Below, one piece after another: positions 1 through 10,400 of a stretch of DNA of 64,000 bases. The notes under the pieces are model-generated. The model had not been told where the DNA came from and ran no database searches. It worked only from the letters and a program-made list of their open reading frames with translations. The stretch is from Lepus europaeus (Eukaryota; Chordata; Mammalia; Lagomorpha; Leporidae), in NCBI RefSeq assembly GCF_033115175.1, contig NC_084827.1:62061201-62125200 (forward strand), written 5' to 3'. How positions within the stretch are numbered: the stretch's first letter is position 1; every line of letters starts with the position of its first letter. The position numbers and the translations under genes are program-made.

Positions 1-82
1 GACTTTTGAAAGGAGACTGTAAATATAGTAGGACTAATTGAACAGATGTTACTGGTATTTACTTTAAAGAAATCACAATGAC

Positions 83-319
83 GGGACTGGCGTTGTAGTG
101 TAGCAGATAGCTCTGGCATCCCATATGGGTGCCACTTGAGTTCCAGCTGCTCCACTTCTGATCCAGCTCCCTGCTTATGCACTTGGGAAAGCAGCAGAAG
201 ATGGCTCAAGTGCTTGGGCCCCTGCACCCATGTGGAAGACCCAAAAGAAGCTCCTGGCTTCAGCCTGGCCCAGTCCCTGCCGTTGTGGCCATCTGGGGAG
301 TGAACCAGTGGATGGAAGA

Positions 320-376
<57 letters not shown>

Positions 377-410
377 ATCTCTAACTCTGACTTTCAAATA
401 AAAAAAAATT
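83..410 (+). mobile_element. C SINE
   Basis: tRNA-like head (GTTGTAGTGTAGCAG), body, (CT)n and CTTTCAAATAAA tail. A short deletion lies between box A and box B. Confidence 0.85.
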
Positions 411-545
411 TTTAATTAAATTTGATGAAAACCACAATGATGCTCGATACAAGAGGTTATTTTTACTCTTTCTGAGTCGCTGTCTGCAGCCTTTGGGAAA
501 TTTTGAATGTAATGATCAAACTAAAAATGCTCAAAGATAAAACTT

Positions 546-832
546 TTTTAAAATTTATTTACTATTTTGAAAGGCAGAGTTACAGAAGCAGAGAGAGAGA
601 GGACAGAGAGAGAGAGGACTTCCATCGCTGGTTCACTCCCCAAATGGCTGCAATGGCCGGAGTTGAGCCAATCCAAAGCCAGGAGCCAGGAGCTTCTTCC
701 AGGTCTCCCACTCAGGTGCAGGGGCCCAAAGACTTGAGTCATCTTCTACTGCTTTCCCAGGCCATAGCAGAGAGCTGGATGGGAAGTGGAGCAGCTGGGT
801 CTCGAACCGGCATCTAGATGCATCTTAACATG
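546..832 (-). mobile_element. C SINE
   Basis: The reverse tail ATTTGAAAGGCAGAG-type start at 546 runs to CTCGAACCGG at 800. The tRNA-like head is missing. Confidence 0.85.
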
Positions 833-1046
833 CCGCAGGGAGTCAACACTGAGACTGAGCAAGAGTGCTAGAGAGCTTGGTTGTGCAGCAAAGTTCCTGC
901 TGCCTCCGTAACTGTCAACCCACCCAGGAGAGCACAGCCCCCATGACCTGTTCACCTCCTCAAAGTTCCGCTTCCAAACGTCATTAACATATGGTTTTGG
1001 TGTTTAAGTGTCCAGCACGTGAATTCTCTTTTTTTTTTTTTTTTTT

Positions 1047-1266
1047 AAGATTGATTTATTGGAAAGGAAGAGTTTCAGGGAGGTCTTCCATGCACTGGTT
1101 CATTCCCCAAATGGCCAAAATGGCTGGGGCTGGGCCAGGTCGAAGCCAAGAGCCGGAAACTTCTTCCAGCTCTCCCATGTGGATGCAGGAGCCCCGAGCA
1201 CTTGGGGCATCTTCTGCCATTTTCCTAGGCTCATTAACAGGGGCTGGATCAGAAATGGAGCATCGG
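1047..1266 (-). mobile_element. C SINE, head truncated
   Basis: Ends at GGATCAGAAATGGAGCATC, where a second SINE in the opposite direction begins. Confidence 0.8.
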
Positions 1267-1392
1267 GGCCAGTGCTGTGGTATAGCGGGTAAAGCCACTG
1301 CCTCCAGTGCCAGCATCCCATATGGGCACCGGTTCGAGTCCCAGATGCTCCACTTCCAATCCAGCTCTCTGCTATGGCCTGGGAAAGCAGCC
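1265..1392 (+). mobile_element. C SINE, head half only
   Basis: Good A box and B box (GGTTCGAGTCC). It breaks off after GGGAAAGCAGC, so only the tRNA-related part is present, abutting the previous copy head to head. Confidence 0.8.
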
Positions 1393-1792
1393 TTTTTGGG
1401 GTCCTGCTCCTTTTTTTCGCCCTTGTGCACGGAAATGGCCAAGTGGGACCAGGAAGACCTGACCTCTCACCTGGATTGGCTCCCTGCCAGCTCAGTGAAC
1501 CTGGGTGAGTAACACAGGATGACCACGTCTTCATCCGGAAGAGAGAAGATCCAGTAATGGCTGCGTGTGCCTTGGGTGGGGATTCGAGCCACTGAAGCTA
1601 TGGTGCAGCTGTTACATAAAAGTTACAGCTGTCATTATATAATTGTCAGTGTCTTTTTTTCTTCTACAGTAACACATAAAACAGGTGCACCCTAAGGTTA
1701 ATGGCCTCCTAACTTTGATGAAATATGGGACTATTCACTGTTAAGCTGATCGTGGACCAACTGCAATATCTCTGTGGAGAATATTTCCTTCT
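1393..1792. other. Unique DNA upstream of PROC
   Basis: No gene or repeat recognised. Runs to the SINE that sits about 250 bases upstream of the PROC start site. Confidence 0.4.
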
Positions 1793-2049
1793 GGGGTTGC
1801 CCTTGTGGCGTAGCAGGTAAAGCCACCACCTGCGGTGGTGGCATCCCATGGGGCACTGGTTCAAGTCCTCACTGCTCCAAATCCCATCCAGCTCCCTGCT
1901 AATGCACCTGGGAAAGCAGCAGGGGGTGGCCCAAGTGCTTGGGCCCCTGCCACCCAATTGGGAGGTCCAGATGGAGTTCCAGTCTCCCAGCTTCAGCCTG
2001 GCCCAACATTGGCTATTGTTGCCATTTGGGGAGTGAACCAGTGGATAGA

Positions 2050-2090
<41 letters not shown>

Positions 2091-2127
2091 ACTCTGCCTT
2101 TCAAATAAATAAATAAATCATTTTTTT
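1793..2127 (+). mobile_element. C SINE close to the PROC promoter
   Basis: Full length with CTTTCAAATAAATAAATAAAT tail. Its end lies about 165 bases from the first FOXA-type site. Confidence 0.9.
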
Positions 2128-2290
2128 AAAAAAAATTGCCTGTGCAGAACAAGGACAAAATCCCTGACCTCAGCCAGCCACTCAGAGGCTACCACGAGGC
2201 CACATCTGTGGACCAAGGGTGCTGCCCAGCAGGAAGGCGGGCTCTGGGTGAGCTGAGCTAGTGGAGCCAGCACCTGGAGCATGAGTGCCA

Positions 2291-2373
2291 CTTGTTTGTT
2301 TATCTGTGCAGAGCGAGGCCCCAGCCCCAAGGGCCAAGCAAACATCCATGGTTATGGATTAACCCGAGTTCCA
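2291..2373 (+). promoter_or_regulatory. PROC: PROC liver promoter (FOXA/HNF3 and HNF1 sites)
   Basis: Seen: a forkhead-type site TGTTTGTTTATC at 2293-2304, a second forkhead-type site AAGCAAACA at 2336-2344, and an HNF1-like palindrome GGTTATGGATTAAC at 2350-2363. No TATA box is present. Known: the human PROC promoter is TATA-less and driven by HNF1 and HNF3/HNF6 sites, and human promoter mutations in them cause protein C deficiency. The block from 2291 to 2426 follows the human sequence as I remember it almost base for base, so the start site is placed near 2374, about 10 bases past the HNF1 site. The start site itself is inferred. Confidence 0.85.
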
Positions 2374-2426
2374 GGCTGTCATGGCGGTAGGAGGACGAAC
2401 CTGCGGTTTCTCCAGGGCCCACCCCT
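2374..2426 (+). other. PROC: PROC exon 1 (non-coding leader exon)
   Basis: Inferred 53-base first exon. Its 3' end is fixed by the donor CCCCT|GTAAGT at 2427. Its 5' end is inferred from the human transcript start. It joins exon 2 at 4315 and carries no part of the main coding sequence. It does contain an ATG in a good context (2381-2383, G at -3 and G at +4) that opens an out-of-frame upstream ORF. Confidence 0.75.
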
Positions 2427-2932
2427 GTAAGTCCCCCTCCAGGCAGGTCTGGGAGGGGAGAGGAGGGCAGAGCCGTGAGGAAGGTGGAACTCTTGAGCCA
2501 GGGTCCTTGGGGCGAGGGGACGTTTGTGGTCAAGGGCAATGGCCAAGGCACCGGCTGCCCCTCCCCCACCCGGCTGCCACACTCTCCAGTGGCCTTTCAC
2601 CGTGGACCTTCTTCCTCTTGCCAGACTTTAAGGTGACTGGATGTTGGCTGGGGGGTCTCCAGGGCCATCCCCAGGGGGAGCTTGGCTCCCAGGGCCCCCT
2701 ATTCTCCCCATCCCACCCGTACCTTTGAACTTGGGGTGTCTGCCTCAGAACAATGTCAGGCCAGCCCGGTTGAGGGCTCTAGGTCTCCAGGCTGCAGGGC
2801 TGCATCTGCAGCCTTGGAGGGTGAGGGGCGCACACACCGTGGTGGTTTGGAGTGGAGGTTAAGGTTCCAGGCCTGCAGCCACATAGGCCTGGGCTTGAGT
2901 CCCAGCTCTGCTGTCTCCTGGTTGTGGATTTT
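2427..2932. other. PROC: PROC intron 1, unique part
   Basis: Begins at the exon 1 donor. No repeat. The first 100 bases follow the human intron closely as I recall it; no regulatory site can be named with confidence. Confidence 0.5.
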
Positions 2933-3254
2933 TTTTTTAAAGATTTATTTACTTATCTGAAAGGCAGAGTTACAGAGAGGCAGAGACAAAGAGAGAAGAG
3001 AGAGGTCTTGCATCTGCTAGATCACTCCCCAAATGGCCACAATGGCTGGAGCTGAGCCCATCCAAAGCCAGAAGCCAGGACCTTCCTCCAGGTCTCCTAT
3101 GCAGGTGCAGAGGCCCAAGGACTTGGGCCATCTTCCACTGCTTTCCCAGGCCATAGCAGAGAACTGGATCAGAAGTGGAGCAGCCAGGACTTGAACAGGA
3201 GTCCATATGGGATGCCAGCACTACAGGCGCTGCCTTTACCTGCTATGCCCCCTG
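2933..3254 (-). mobile_element. C SINE in PROC intron 1
   Basis: Full-length reverse copy; the head ends TACCTGCTATGCCCC. Confidence 0.9.
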
Positions 3255-3410
3255 GTTTTGGATTTTTAGTAAACAACTTGCCTCTGCTGAGCCTGTTTCG
3301 CCCTCCATGAAATACGGGTGACAACCTTAATGCCCATCTCCTTGGCTGAGACAAAAAACTATTCATTGAGCATTTGCTATATTCAATCCCTATTTTTTAT
3401 TTTATATTTT

Positions 3411-3716
3411 TGAAAGATTTATTTATGCATTTGGAAGAGTTACTGAAAGATCTTCCCATCCACTGGTTCACTCCCTAGAAGGCCACAACAGCCAGGCCTT
3501 GGCCAAGCAGAAGGCAGGAGCCAGGAGCTTCTTCTTCTGGGTCTCCCACATGGATGCAGGAGCCCAAGCACTTGGGCCATCTTCCACTGCTTTCCCAAGA
3601 GTACTAGGAGGGAGCTGGATCAGGAAGTAGAGCAGCCAGGACTCGAACCAGTGCCAATTTGGGATGCTGGCATCACAGGCAGTGGCTTTACCTGCTATGC
3701 TGCAACGCCAGCCCCC
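3411..3716 (-). mobile_element. C SINE in PROC intron 1
   Basis: Reverse copy with a short (GA)n part; the head ends GCTGCAACGCCAGCCCC. Confidence 0.9.
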
Positions 3717-4314
3717 AAAGCCTGTTTTAAGAGCTTTAAGTGGATTAACTCATTTGATTCCCACCAGCATCCTCTAGGGCAGAAACACAGTGATTCTGCC
3801 CATTTTTCAAAGGAGAAAACTGAGTCGTGGGATGGTAAAACACCTTGCCCGCCAGGATGGCTGGAGCTGGGTTTGGCAATGGGAGGTCCAGCTCTGGGAC
3901 CTGGCCTCTGACTCATGTACAAACAGCTTGAGAGACACCCTAAGTGTGCAACCTGTGCCAGCTATTGTTAGCCCAGGAAGCAGACAGACCTGCAAAGGCA
4001 CAGTGCCCACCGCCCCCTAAAGATGAAGCCAGGAAGGCCTCGCACCTTTGTGTACCAGGCGTTCATGAGCCGAGTCCCCTCTGAATTTTGCAAGGCTCCT
4101 TCCCATGCACACAGGCAGCTAGGACCACCCCAGCCTCCCAGATAGAAAAGGGGGCTGAGGCTCTGGGGGATTCTCAGTGAATGAGGAGCCTCAGCTCCCC
4201 AGCTCCCTGACTGTCAGCACCCCTGGGAGGGCCCTTGAATTCAGCTCCATGCCTAGGTGGGGGAGGCAGAGCAGCGGCTGAGGGGGCTGCCGGGAGCTCA
4301 GACGTCCTCCTCAG

Positions 4315-4405
4315 ACAGGTGCCAGCAACTCCAGAATGTGGCAGCTTGCAGGCCTCTTGCTGTTCGTGGCCACCTGGGGGACTTCTGGAACTCCAGCTCC
4401 TCCTG
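4315..4405 (+). CDS. PROC: PROC exon 2: leader end, start codon and signal peptide
   Basis: The acceptor CTCAG ends at 4314; 4315-4335 is 5' UTR and ATG is at 4336 (A at -3). It codes 23 residues beginning [15 protein letters not shown], a typical hydrophobic signal sequence, plus one base of codon 24. The donor is GTAAGG. The start is chosen because it heads the signal peptide and matches other mammalian protein C starts. Confidence 0.95.
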
Positions 4406-7400
4406 GTAAGGCTGTCTCCACCCCACACCCAGACCCCCACGCCCTCCGCCAGGCCCTCACCGGCACCTGCCCTTGCACCTGCTCCTGGGAGCCTCAAGCG
4501 AGATGAGGGGCAGACGGGATGGGGTGGAGTCCCAGGTAGGCCCCCCTGGGGGAGTCGTCAGAGGGGCTTGGAGGGTGCACTGTCTTATGGCCTCAAGCCC
4601 CTTCCTGGACCCTGAGGGTGGGTCACAGAGCCCCCTAGACCTTCCCCCACCAACCCCTTCCCCTTAACCCCCAACTGTGAAGACCCTGGACTCAAGCCAG
4701 CATACACACTGCCCAACACAACGCTTTATCCTGAAAACAGCCCCCACCTGCCTCTTCACCCCCCTGCCCCAACCCCATCCCTGGTTCCCAAGCCATGAGG
4801 AGGAGGAGGCCACGGCTCTCCGGCAGGCCCGCAGAACCCCTGGGGCTCTCTCTTGCTTTTGTGCCTCTTCTTGAACTGCTTGTCTGCCTGGGGCACCCTT
4901 TCCCACCACCCCCAATACCCCCCCACTGCACCTGCGGGTCAGACTTGGCTTAGGCACACCTTCCCCTGGGATCCCCTTCCATCTGCCCAACCTGCTCACT
5001 CCCCTAACTCCATCACTCCCTCCTAGCTGCCTCATGTACCTAAGACAAACCCCTCTCAGTGCCCAGGAGACATCCGGCAGCATTCACGGGGTGACTGTTG
5101 ACCAGGTGTCCCTGGAGGAGCAGGGGGACTCTCAGGAGGCAGTGGGGAGGCGGATGGAGTGGCCTAGTGAGATGAAGCTGCATCGGCTGCATTGGGAGGA
5201 TGCAGAGGCCACTGAACTGTCATGTCCACAGGGGTAACGGCCACATCTGGCTTTTGTCTCTGTGCTAGGCACGGTAGCAGTGTGATGATCTCACCATTTT
5301 TTAGATGACTAAACTGAGGTTTAGAGAGGTAAAGACACTGGCTCAAGGTCACACAGAGGTCATGTTGGGGTTCAGAGTGTGGGGGGGGGGCTGTCCCTGT
5401 GTAGTCAAGGCTCCTGTCGCACGGTGCAGCCGACTTCCTGGGGAGGAGCAGAGCAGAGTGGGGACCCAAGGTGAGACCTCCCCAGGCTGGAGCCCCCTAC
5501 TTTTCTGCCTTGGACCCCCCTCAGGCCCCTCCACCACAGTGAGCCCCCTGCCCCTCCAAAACCAGACTCCGTGTTTGCGAGCCGCGAGCATGCCCACCAC
5601 GTGCTGCGCATCCACAAGCGTGCCAACTCCTTCCTGGAGGAGCTGCGGCCCAGCAGCCTGGAGCGGGAGTGCGTGGAGGAGGTCTGCGACTTCGAGGAGG
5701 CCAAGGAGATTTTCCAGAGTGTGGACGACACGGTAAGGGCACCTGGCGAGGCCCAGAGCACAAGGTGCGGTGGGGGTGGGGGCCCGGGAGAGCAGGTGGG
5801 GACTGACCACTGAGGCCCTCCTAGGGGCATGGGGAAGTGATAGACCCCAGCATCTGCTCCTCCCAGCTTGCTGTGGGTAATAAATTGATGCTGGCCCTGT
5901 GATCCTGGCCGAGGCACACATTACTGTCAGAAACAGAACTCCAAAGTGAGCTCCAGGAAAAACAGAGCATGGCATAGCCCAGGGTGGGATTCTCAGCCAG
6001 CCCCACTGTAGGCAGCTCAGTCCACCTGCAGCTGCCACTGGCCACCACTGCCTCCTCTCTCCCTCCCTCTCTCTTTCTCTCTCTGTCTCTCCAAGGCAGC
6101 TCAGTCCATCTGCACCTGCAGGCACCATTGGCCACCACTGCCTTTCTTTCTCTCTCTCTCTCCCTCTCATTCTCACTATCACTCTTGCTCTCTGTATGAC
6201 CAGAAGGCCACCATCTCTGCTCCCACCCATGCACCTGCCTGCAGACCAGGCTGTGTGTGACCAAGACCCCTCCCCCCACTGTCTCTCACCACATACTCTC
6301 ACTGTGTCTCAATTCGAGTGCTCAGGCAGAAAATCTGAGCTCAGAGCCAGCAGTCGGAGTGGCACCTGAGGTCTGGTTAGAAACACAGACTCTGCCTCCC
6401 CAGACTTTCTGAACCTGTAACCCATGTCTCAGCAGCTCGGTGTACACCACTGGTTTAGGGCCAGCCAGGCTGCGAGAGAGGTCCCCAAAGCCAGAATGGA
6501 TAGGACGTGCAGGGGCTGGAAGGAGGCAGGGGAATCTGTGTCTGTTATGGTACGGGTGGCTGTGTGAGTGACAGCAAGGGGCCACAGCGTGGGGAGAGTG
6601 TGCAGGGAACCCGAGGTCCTGGAGGCTGGCGATCCCTGTTTGTCCGGAGCCCCCTGCCCAGCCTGGGACACACCGGGCACTCAGGGCCGCTGACGCCGCC
6701 CGTCTCTCTACAGCTGGTCTTCTGGTACACGTACGTCGGTGAGTGCGTTCGAGGCCCCGGGCTGGGCTGCCGGAGCCCCCTCCCTTCGGGGTCTCTGGGC
6801 CGCTAGGGATGCGGGAGGGGGCTGGCGGCACCCGTGACCCTCATCGCCGCCCCTGCACTCCGCCCTGCGTGGCAGACGGTGACCAGTGCGCGGCTCTGCC
6901 CTCTGAGCACCCGTGCTCCAGCCAGTGCTGCGGCCATGGCACCTGCGCCGACAGCATCGGCGGTTTCAGCTGCCAATGCCACGGCGGCTGGGAGGGCAGC
7001 TTCTGCCAGTACGGTAAGCTGGGGGTGCCAGGCTGGCGGCGGGGCCCCGGCGGGCCGCGGGGCCGGGGCGCTGCGCCACCGCTGGCTCTCGCCGCTCTCT
7101 CCACCCGGTCCGCGCAGAGGTTCGCTTCTCCAACTGCTCGGTGGACAATGGCGGCTGCGCGCACTACTGCCTGGAGGAAGAGACCGGGCGCAGCTGCAGC
7201 TGCGCCCCGGGCTACGAGCTGGCGGACGACCACCTGCAATGCGAGCCGGCAGGTGAGCGCCCCAGCCCGCTCAGGGATCCCACTGGGGTGCTCCCGGACG
7301 TGGGGGGACTCCAGGGAACTCCTGGGGGCGAGCCGGAAACGGAATCAGCCTTAGAGTATCTGCAGATATGCCCCCTGCCCCAACGCCTGGAGTGGAGAAG

Positions 7401-10400
7401 TTCCCGCCTTCGCTGTCCCTCGCTGGCTGGCCTTCCTGCAGGTTCCTCTGCTCCCCTGGGGTCACCTGTTGCAGTAGGAGCCCATAGCTGCCTCCCAAGC
7501 GTGAGCCGGATCTGGGGCCGCCTCCAGCATCCTTCTCCACCCATCTTGAGTTTGCGCTGATTTCCCCCTTTCCTTCCGCCCAGATCCTTGGGGTGAGGCT
7601 CCTGCCTGGCTTCTGACCCCTCGGGGAGCTAGTGACTGGCACTCTGCAGACAGTTGCATAACTCCCTGTAGGCCACCAGGTTCACGTGGTGCAGGGGGAT
7701 GGTCTTTGGCACGGATGCAGAGGGGAGTCAGGCCAGTAAGGCGGGCTTAGCAGTTTCTCTCCCCAGTGCCCGACACGCCCCCCACCTGCAGTCACACCTG
7801 CACTGCGTCCCTCCGAGGCACCCAGGCCTCCTGCCGTCTGTGGTGCAACGCATCCATTTCTGGGCACTCCCAGCGTGGCTTTCTCCGTCTGCCGAGTCCA
7901 TCGCCACGTGCCCCTGCTGTCCAGCTGCTGGAATTTTGCTTCTACCATCTCCTCGGTGGTCTCTGTCATCAGGCGGTCACTCCCTCTGCTAGTTTCCCTC
8001 TGCCGCTGAGTCCATCTCCTTCAGCCTGACAAAGTTCTGCAAGATGTGTCCTGTCCTCTCGGCAGAGGCTATCTTGGGATTTTTCCAGCAGGGCCCAGCT
8101 CCTTCTGCCCGTAATTCCCCTTCTCTGTCAGCAGCCTCACAGCCGGAGAACTTCGTTAAGCATCTCAGGGATTACTCCTAACAGCCCTGGGTGTGATGAA
8201 CAACCTGTGTGTGTGTAAAGTGGGAATGACAGCGCTAGGTCTGCCTCTCGCCAGTAGGTGGCGATGTTTGCTGACTGACTCACGGACTGGAGGGGTTCTC
8301 AGCCTCGTTTGTCCCCTTGAGCCCTACTTGGTGGCAAACTGGTTTGCAGCAGGAGGAGGACCGAGGCGGGAGGGCAGTCGTGGGAATACAGCCAGGCAGG
8401 CTCCTCATCACCTCCCCCTGCCTTCAGTGAGATTCCCTTGCGGGAGGCTGGGCTGGAAGAGAATCGAGAAGAAACGCGGTAACGTCAAGCGCGATCTAGA
8501 ACAAGTCGACGAGATGGACCAAGTGGATCCGCGGCTTATTGATGGGAAGCTGACCAGGCGGGGAGACAGCCCCTGGCAGGTAAGAGGGGAGGCAGCGGCT
8601 GCCTCGCTCCTTTGCTGGGTGGGAGTCTCTGGGCCCCTACTGGGATTCCTGTTCAGGCTGCAGGGACAGAGACAGGGACAGGGACACTGGCTCACTCACC
8701 ACATAGCCACAATGGCCATGGCTGGATCAGGCCAAAGTCAGGAGTCTAGAACTCCATCTGGGTCTCCCACGTGGGTGGCAGGGGCCCAAGCACTTGGATC
8801 ATATTCTCCTGCTTTCCCAGGTGCATTAGCAGTGAGCTGGATGGAAGTGGAGCAGCTGGGACTTGAACCAGGATTCCAAAATGGGATGCTGGTGTCACAG
8901 GTGGCAGCTAAACCTGCTGTACTACACTGCTGGCCCCATGCTGCTGGGGTTTTAAGTAGAGACCCTGCTAATGGGGGGGGGGGCTGACCCCTGAAGACCT
9001 CTGTAGCCTCAGCATGGAAACTTATTTGGCTCCTGTGTCTGCCAGGCACTGGTAGGGGAGGGGGGCATGTACAGAAATGAACAGATGGGCCTTGGGGAGC
9101 TCACAGATTCCGGCAGTGTCAGGATCCTAAGCACAGGGCAACCCAGTGGGATCAGAGTCAGGGTGGTATCAGGACAGGAGCTGAGGGAGGCCCAAGGTGG
9201 ACACCCAAGGCAACCTGGGGACCAGAAAACCTTCCCAGAGCACTCAAGGCCTAGCCCCAGACAGACCAGTACTGTAACATGCGCAGAAGTAGAAAATTCT
9301 AGAAAACAGTCATCCATCTAAGGATGCTCATGTGGCCAGGGAACCCAGGAAAGCACTTGACAGTGTACCCCGGGGGCCAGGGGAGGCCCAGCAGCCCTGT
9401 ACTGGGAGCTGTGGCCGCCTCCCCTCCATTCCAGGTCATCTTGTTGGACTCCAAAAAGAAGCTGGCCTGTGGAGCAGTGCTCATCCACGCATCCTGGGTG
9501 CTGACCGCGGCCCACTGCATGGAGGAACCCAAGAAGCTCTTCGTCAGGCTAGGTGCGGGCTAGGACCAGACAGCAGGGGGCTGAGGGAGCCAGGGGGTGG
9601 AGAACCTCTGGACAGGCAGGCTATCCAGGTTTGGGAGACCCCGGTCCCAGGGTGCAGGAGCAAGGTGCTGCTTGATCTCCACAGTGGTGTTTGAAGGAGG
9701 AAGCTTAGCTGGGCCCTCCCTGCCCAGCCCTGCGACACCCAGTGTTTTGCAGGTGGAGGAGGATGCTCTGAAATCCTCTTCAAATCTGGGCACACATGTT
9801 TGCAAGTGAGGGGCTCAAATACATCCTCAATTGGAGCAAGCTGTGTGGGGTCCTGAGCACCCTTGGGTGCAGCGATCCTTAAGCACTGGACCTCAGGGCC
9901 AACCTCACACTGACTGATGGGGATGGGGATGTGCTGCAGGCACCCAGGCACCTGCCAAAGCCATCAGCTTCCTCCCCAGTCATCTGGGGGTCCAGGGCCA
10001 TGAATGTAGGCCCTTCCAGGACCCATATAAGGCTCACAAAATCACTGGGTCCAGCCCTGCCAAGGCAACCACAGGTGGGACTTGAAATTCAAAATACATC
10101 TGCAGCAGGCTCATTTTTTAAAAAAAGATTTTATTTATTTATTTGAAAGGCAGAGAGAGAGAGAGAGAGAGAGAGTTCTTCCATCCTCTGGTTTACTCCC
10201 CAAATGGCCACAATGGTCGGAGCTGCACCGATCTGAAACCAGGAGGCAGGAGCATCCTCCCAGTCTCCCATGTGGGTGCAGGGGCCCAGGCACTTGGGCC
10301 ATCTTCTCCTGCTTTCCCAGGCCATAGCAGAGAGCTGGATTGGAAGTGGAGCAGCCGGGACTCAAACTGGTGTCCATATGGGATGCCGGCACCCGCGGGC

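Larger units (their letters stand above)
2381..5566 (+). promoter_or_regulatory. Upstream ORF overlapping the PROC start (spliced, 45 codons plus stop)
   Basis: In the spliced mRNA (2381-2426, 4315-4405, 5566) the exon 1 ATG opens a frame offset by one base from the main ORF. It runs through the PROC ATG at 4336 and the whole signal-peptide exon. It stops at a TGA made by the exon 2/exon 3 junction (TG at 4404-4405 plus A at 5566). The uATG lies only about 7 bases from the presumed cap and is set in ATGGCGG, so it could instead be skipped or act as a YY1/TISU-type element. The frame is read directly; use in cells is not shown. Confidence 0.6.

Noticed and set aside
991-1534. Open frames of 130-170 codons at the left end
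   Set aside because: They run across two opposed SINE copies; sequence entirely SINE-derived.
5349-6302. 317-codon - strand open frame across PROC exon 3 and intron 3
   Set aside because: It spans splice sites, a (CT)n tract read as a repetitive RE-rich stretch and intronic sequence; no similarity to any protein.
8193-8987. 264-codon + strand frame covering PROC exon 7
   Set aside because: Only the exon 7 part is real; the rest is intron and SINE, and the splice sites fit the PROC model exactly.
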